Shown here piece by piece: positions 34,456 to 35,262 of a stretch of 35,262 nucleotides of DNA (position 1 is the first letter of the stretch; each line of letters opens with the position of its first letter). Origin of the DNA: a virus; the IMG/VR virus record IMGVR_UViG_3300037337_000041, positions 1-35,262 of that record. One strand, given 5' to 3'. The notes below the pieces were generated by a model. That model saw nothing but the letters and a program-made list of their open reading frames with translations. It did no database searches and was not told the origin of the DNA. Both the position numbers and the translations under genes were made by a program.

Positions 34456-34587
34456 TCAGCCTAGCGCCAGCCGACGCAAAATCACAATGCACCGTTCCAC
34501 AGCCGCCGCTTTGAGCAGCTTGCCACTGTCGCGCAGGCTGGCGCGGTAGGCAGACAGGGCTTCTATGGCGGTTTGGAGTTCGATCAT
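34456..34587 (-). CDS. Small helical protein after the lysis genes
   Basis: A 43-aa frame from ATG 34587: MIELQTAIEALSAYRASLRD, then SGKLLKAAAVERCIVILRRL. One amphipathic helix, basic. It is the last minus-strand frame of the late operon, 97 bases after the holin stop. A hairpin (GGGGGCA 34624-34630 / TGCCCCC 34636-34642) precedes it. No clear ribosome site, so moderate support only. Confidence 0.4.
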   Translation of the reverse strand: MIELQTAIEALSAYRASLRDSGKLLKAAAVERCIVILRRLALG

Positions 34588-34684
34588 ATAAGTGCCGTCT
34601 TTCCGGCTGTCACGCAATCTTGCGGGGGCAGCGTTTGCCCCCACTTTCCGGCCCCGACGCAATCACACATGGGCCAGCAGCAAT

Positions 34685-35212
34685 CTATTTAGTAACCGCA
34701 GGAGCCTGCGCGATGATCTCGGTCTTGCGGCCACTCTCAGCGGTGCTTCCAAGCCAGAAATTAATTACCTGCCCGAACGCCACCCCGAGCGCGCCGAGCA
34801 TCAGCAGCATGGCCTGGTTGTCCTCGGCCCTGAACACGCCAGTCATCATGCCGGTCAGCAAGCCGAGAAACCCGCAAGTGATGATGATCGACAGCGCCGC
34901 AGGAATCGGGCTTCGCGTGGCCTTCTGCATGTCACGGGCATCCTTGCGGTCGCCAGCGGCCAGCGCCTCTAAATCCGTAATCTGCTTGAAGCCCAGCAAC
35001 TGCATTTGTAATGCAAAAGCATTATCGGCTTCTTTAAGCGCCAGCATCTGTTCAGGGGTTGCCCCGCTGATGGTTTGCTTGATGGCGTCGGTCGTCTTGT
35101 CAGTCAGGCCGAGGGCGTTGGCGGCGGCTGTGACTGCCATGCCGCCCAGCGGCCCGCCGATTGCCGTGCCAATCCACGGCGAGATGGTCCGCAAGAGGGT
35201 GCTGAAGTCCAT
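34685..35212 (-). CDS. Holin-like protein, GTA 3-TM type
   Basis: A 175-aa protein: MDFSTLLRTISPWIGTAIGGPLGGMAVTAAANALGL (amphipathic/hydrophobic start), a helical middle (ATPEQMLALKEADNAFALQMQLLGFKQITDLEALAAGDRKDARDMQKATRSPIP), then two strong membrane helices about 103-128 and 132-155. This is the 3-TM holin family first described for gene transfer agent release. It should open the inner membrane for the endolysin encoded directly upstream. The ATG is one base after the endolysin TGA. The gene appears again, partial and with variants, at 1-177. Confidence 0.85.
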   Translation of the reverse strand: MDFSTLLRTISPWIGTAIGGPLGGMAVTAAANALGLTDKTTDAIKQTISGATPEQMLALKEADNAFALQMQLLGFKQITDLEALAAGDRKDARDMQKATRSPIPAALSIIITCGFLGLLTGMMTGVFRAEDNQAMLLMLGALGVAFGQVINFWLGSTAESGRKTEIIAQAPAVTK

Positions 35213-35213
35213 G

Positions 35214-35262
35214 TCAGGCCCCGATCAGATTCGACGCGATGCGCCTGGCCCAGCCGCCGCCA
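35214..35262 (-). CDS. Endolysin C-terminus (partial, repeats 179-227)
   Basis: The last 15 or so codons of the endolysin (ending GGGWARRIASNLIGA), cut off by the window end. Identical to bases 179-227; part of the circular overlap. Confidence 0.9.
   Translation of the reverse strand, partial: GGGWARRIASNLIGA

Noticed and set aside
1-35262. Insertion sequence or transposase
   Set aside because: Read on both strands, no transposase-like protein or matching terminal inverted repeats; the only recombinase is the tyrosine integrase.

Overview
The window is, as far as the sequence shows, one complete temperate siphophage (or prophage-derived) genome read around a circle. Bases 1-227 are a second, slightly different version of bases 35036-35262, so the unique length is about 35.0 kb and the break falls inside the lysis genes. 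There are no host genes, tRNA genes, insertion sequences or CRISPR arrays. The moderately high GC and the protein families (P27 small terminase, HK97 capsid set, S24 repressor, Rha, DUF6551, DUF5664, GTA-type holin) suggest a betaproteobacterial host, most likely Burkholderiales/Comamonadaceae. That host call is inference; no host DNA is present.

Layout on the minus strand, following transcription: Cro-like gene (27082) -> unknown 106-aa gene -> Rha regulator -> lambda O-like initiator carrying the origin iterons -> P-like gene -> small zinc-finger genes -> VRR-NUC nuclease -> YbcO nuclease -> dNTP diphosphohydrolase-like protein -> NinB -> ParB-like protein -> Q-like candidate (21060). Most of these early genes are linked by 4-base ATGA overlaps. 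Then comes a late-control region (candidate promoter, palindrome, terminator, 20961-21050) and the late operon: HNH, ParB-methyltransferase, TerS, TerL, portal, ClpP-type protease, capsid, connectors, tail terminator, a Bro-N moron, tail tube, frameshifted chaperone pair, 1770-aa tape measure, two tip/fibre proteins, fibre chaperone, two small membrane proteins, endolysin and holin. After the holin the circle closes.

On the plus strand: the CI-type repressor and a secreted-protein moron (27155-28464) end at a strong terminator. A second early operon (28684-33182) holds many small unknown genes, an OB-fold-like protein, Gp157, mosaic proteins built around a repeated QPVIA linker, and an excisionase-like gene. 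The tyrosine integrase (33185-34183, minus) is convergent with it, and the candidate attP core matching a tRNA 3' end lies just upstream of the integrase start.

Control logic visible in the DNA: two early promoters (27089-27116 minus; 28597-28625 plus) share the same plan, TTGACN with one TTACC-NNNN-GGTAA operator inside the spacer and another directly upstream of the -35. This is a lambda pL/pR-like pair under one repressor. The late operon contains several intrinsic-terminator-like hairpins in its gaps, which fits antitermination by a Q-like factor. A predicted RNA of about 55 nt antisense to the rha leader, a perfect GGGAAAC -1 frameshift site, two phased iteron families and a 5-bp duplication that breaks a small gene are the main unusual points.
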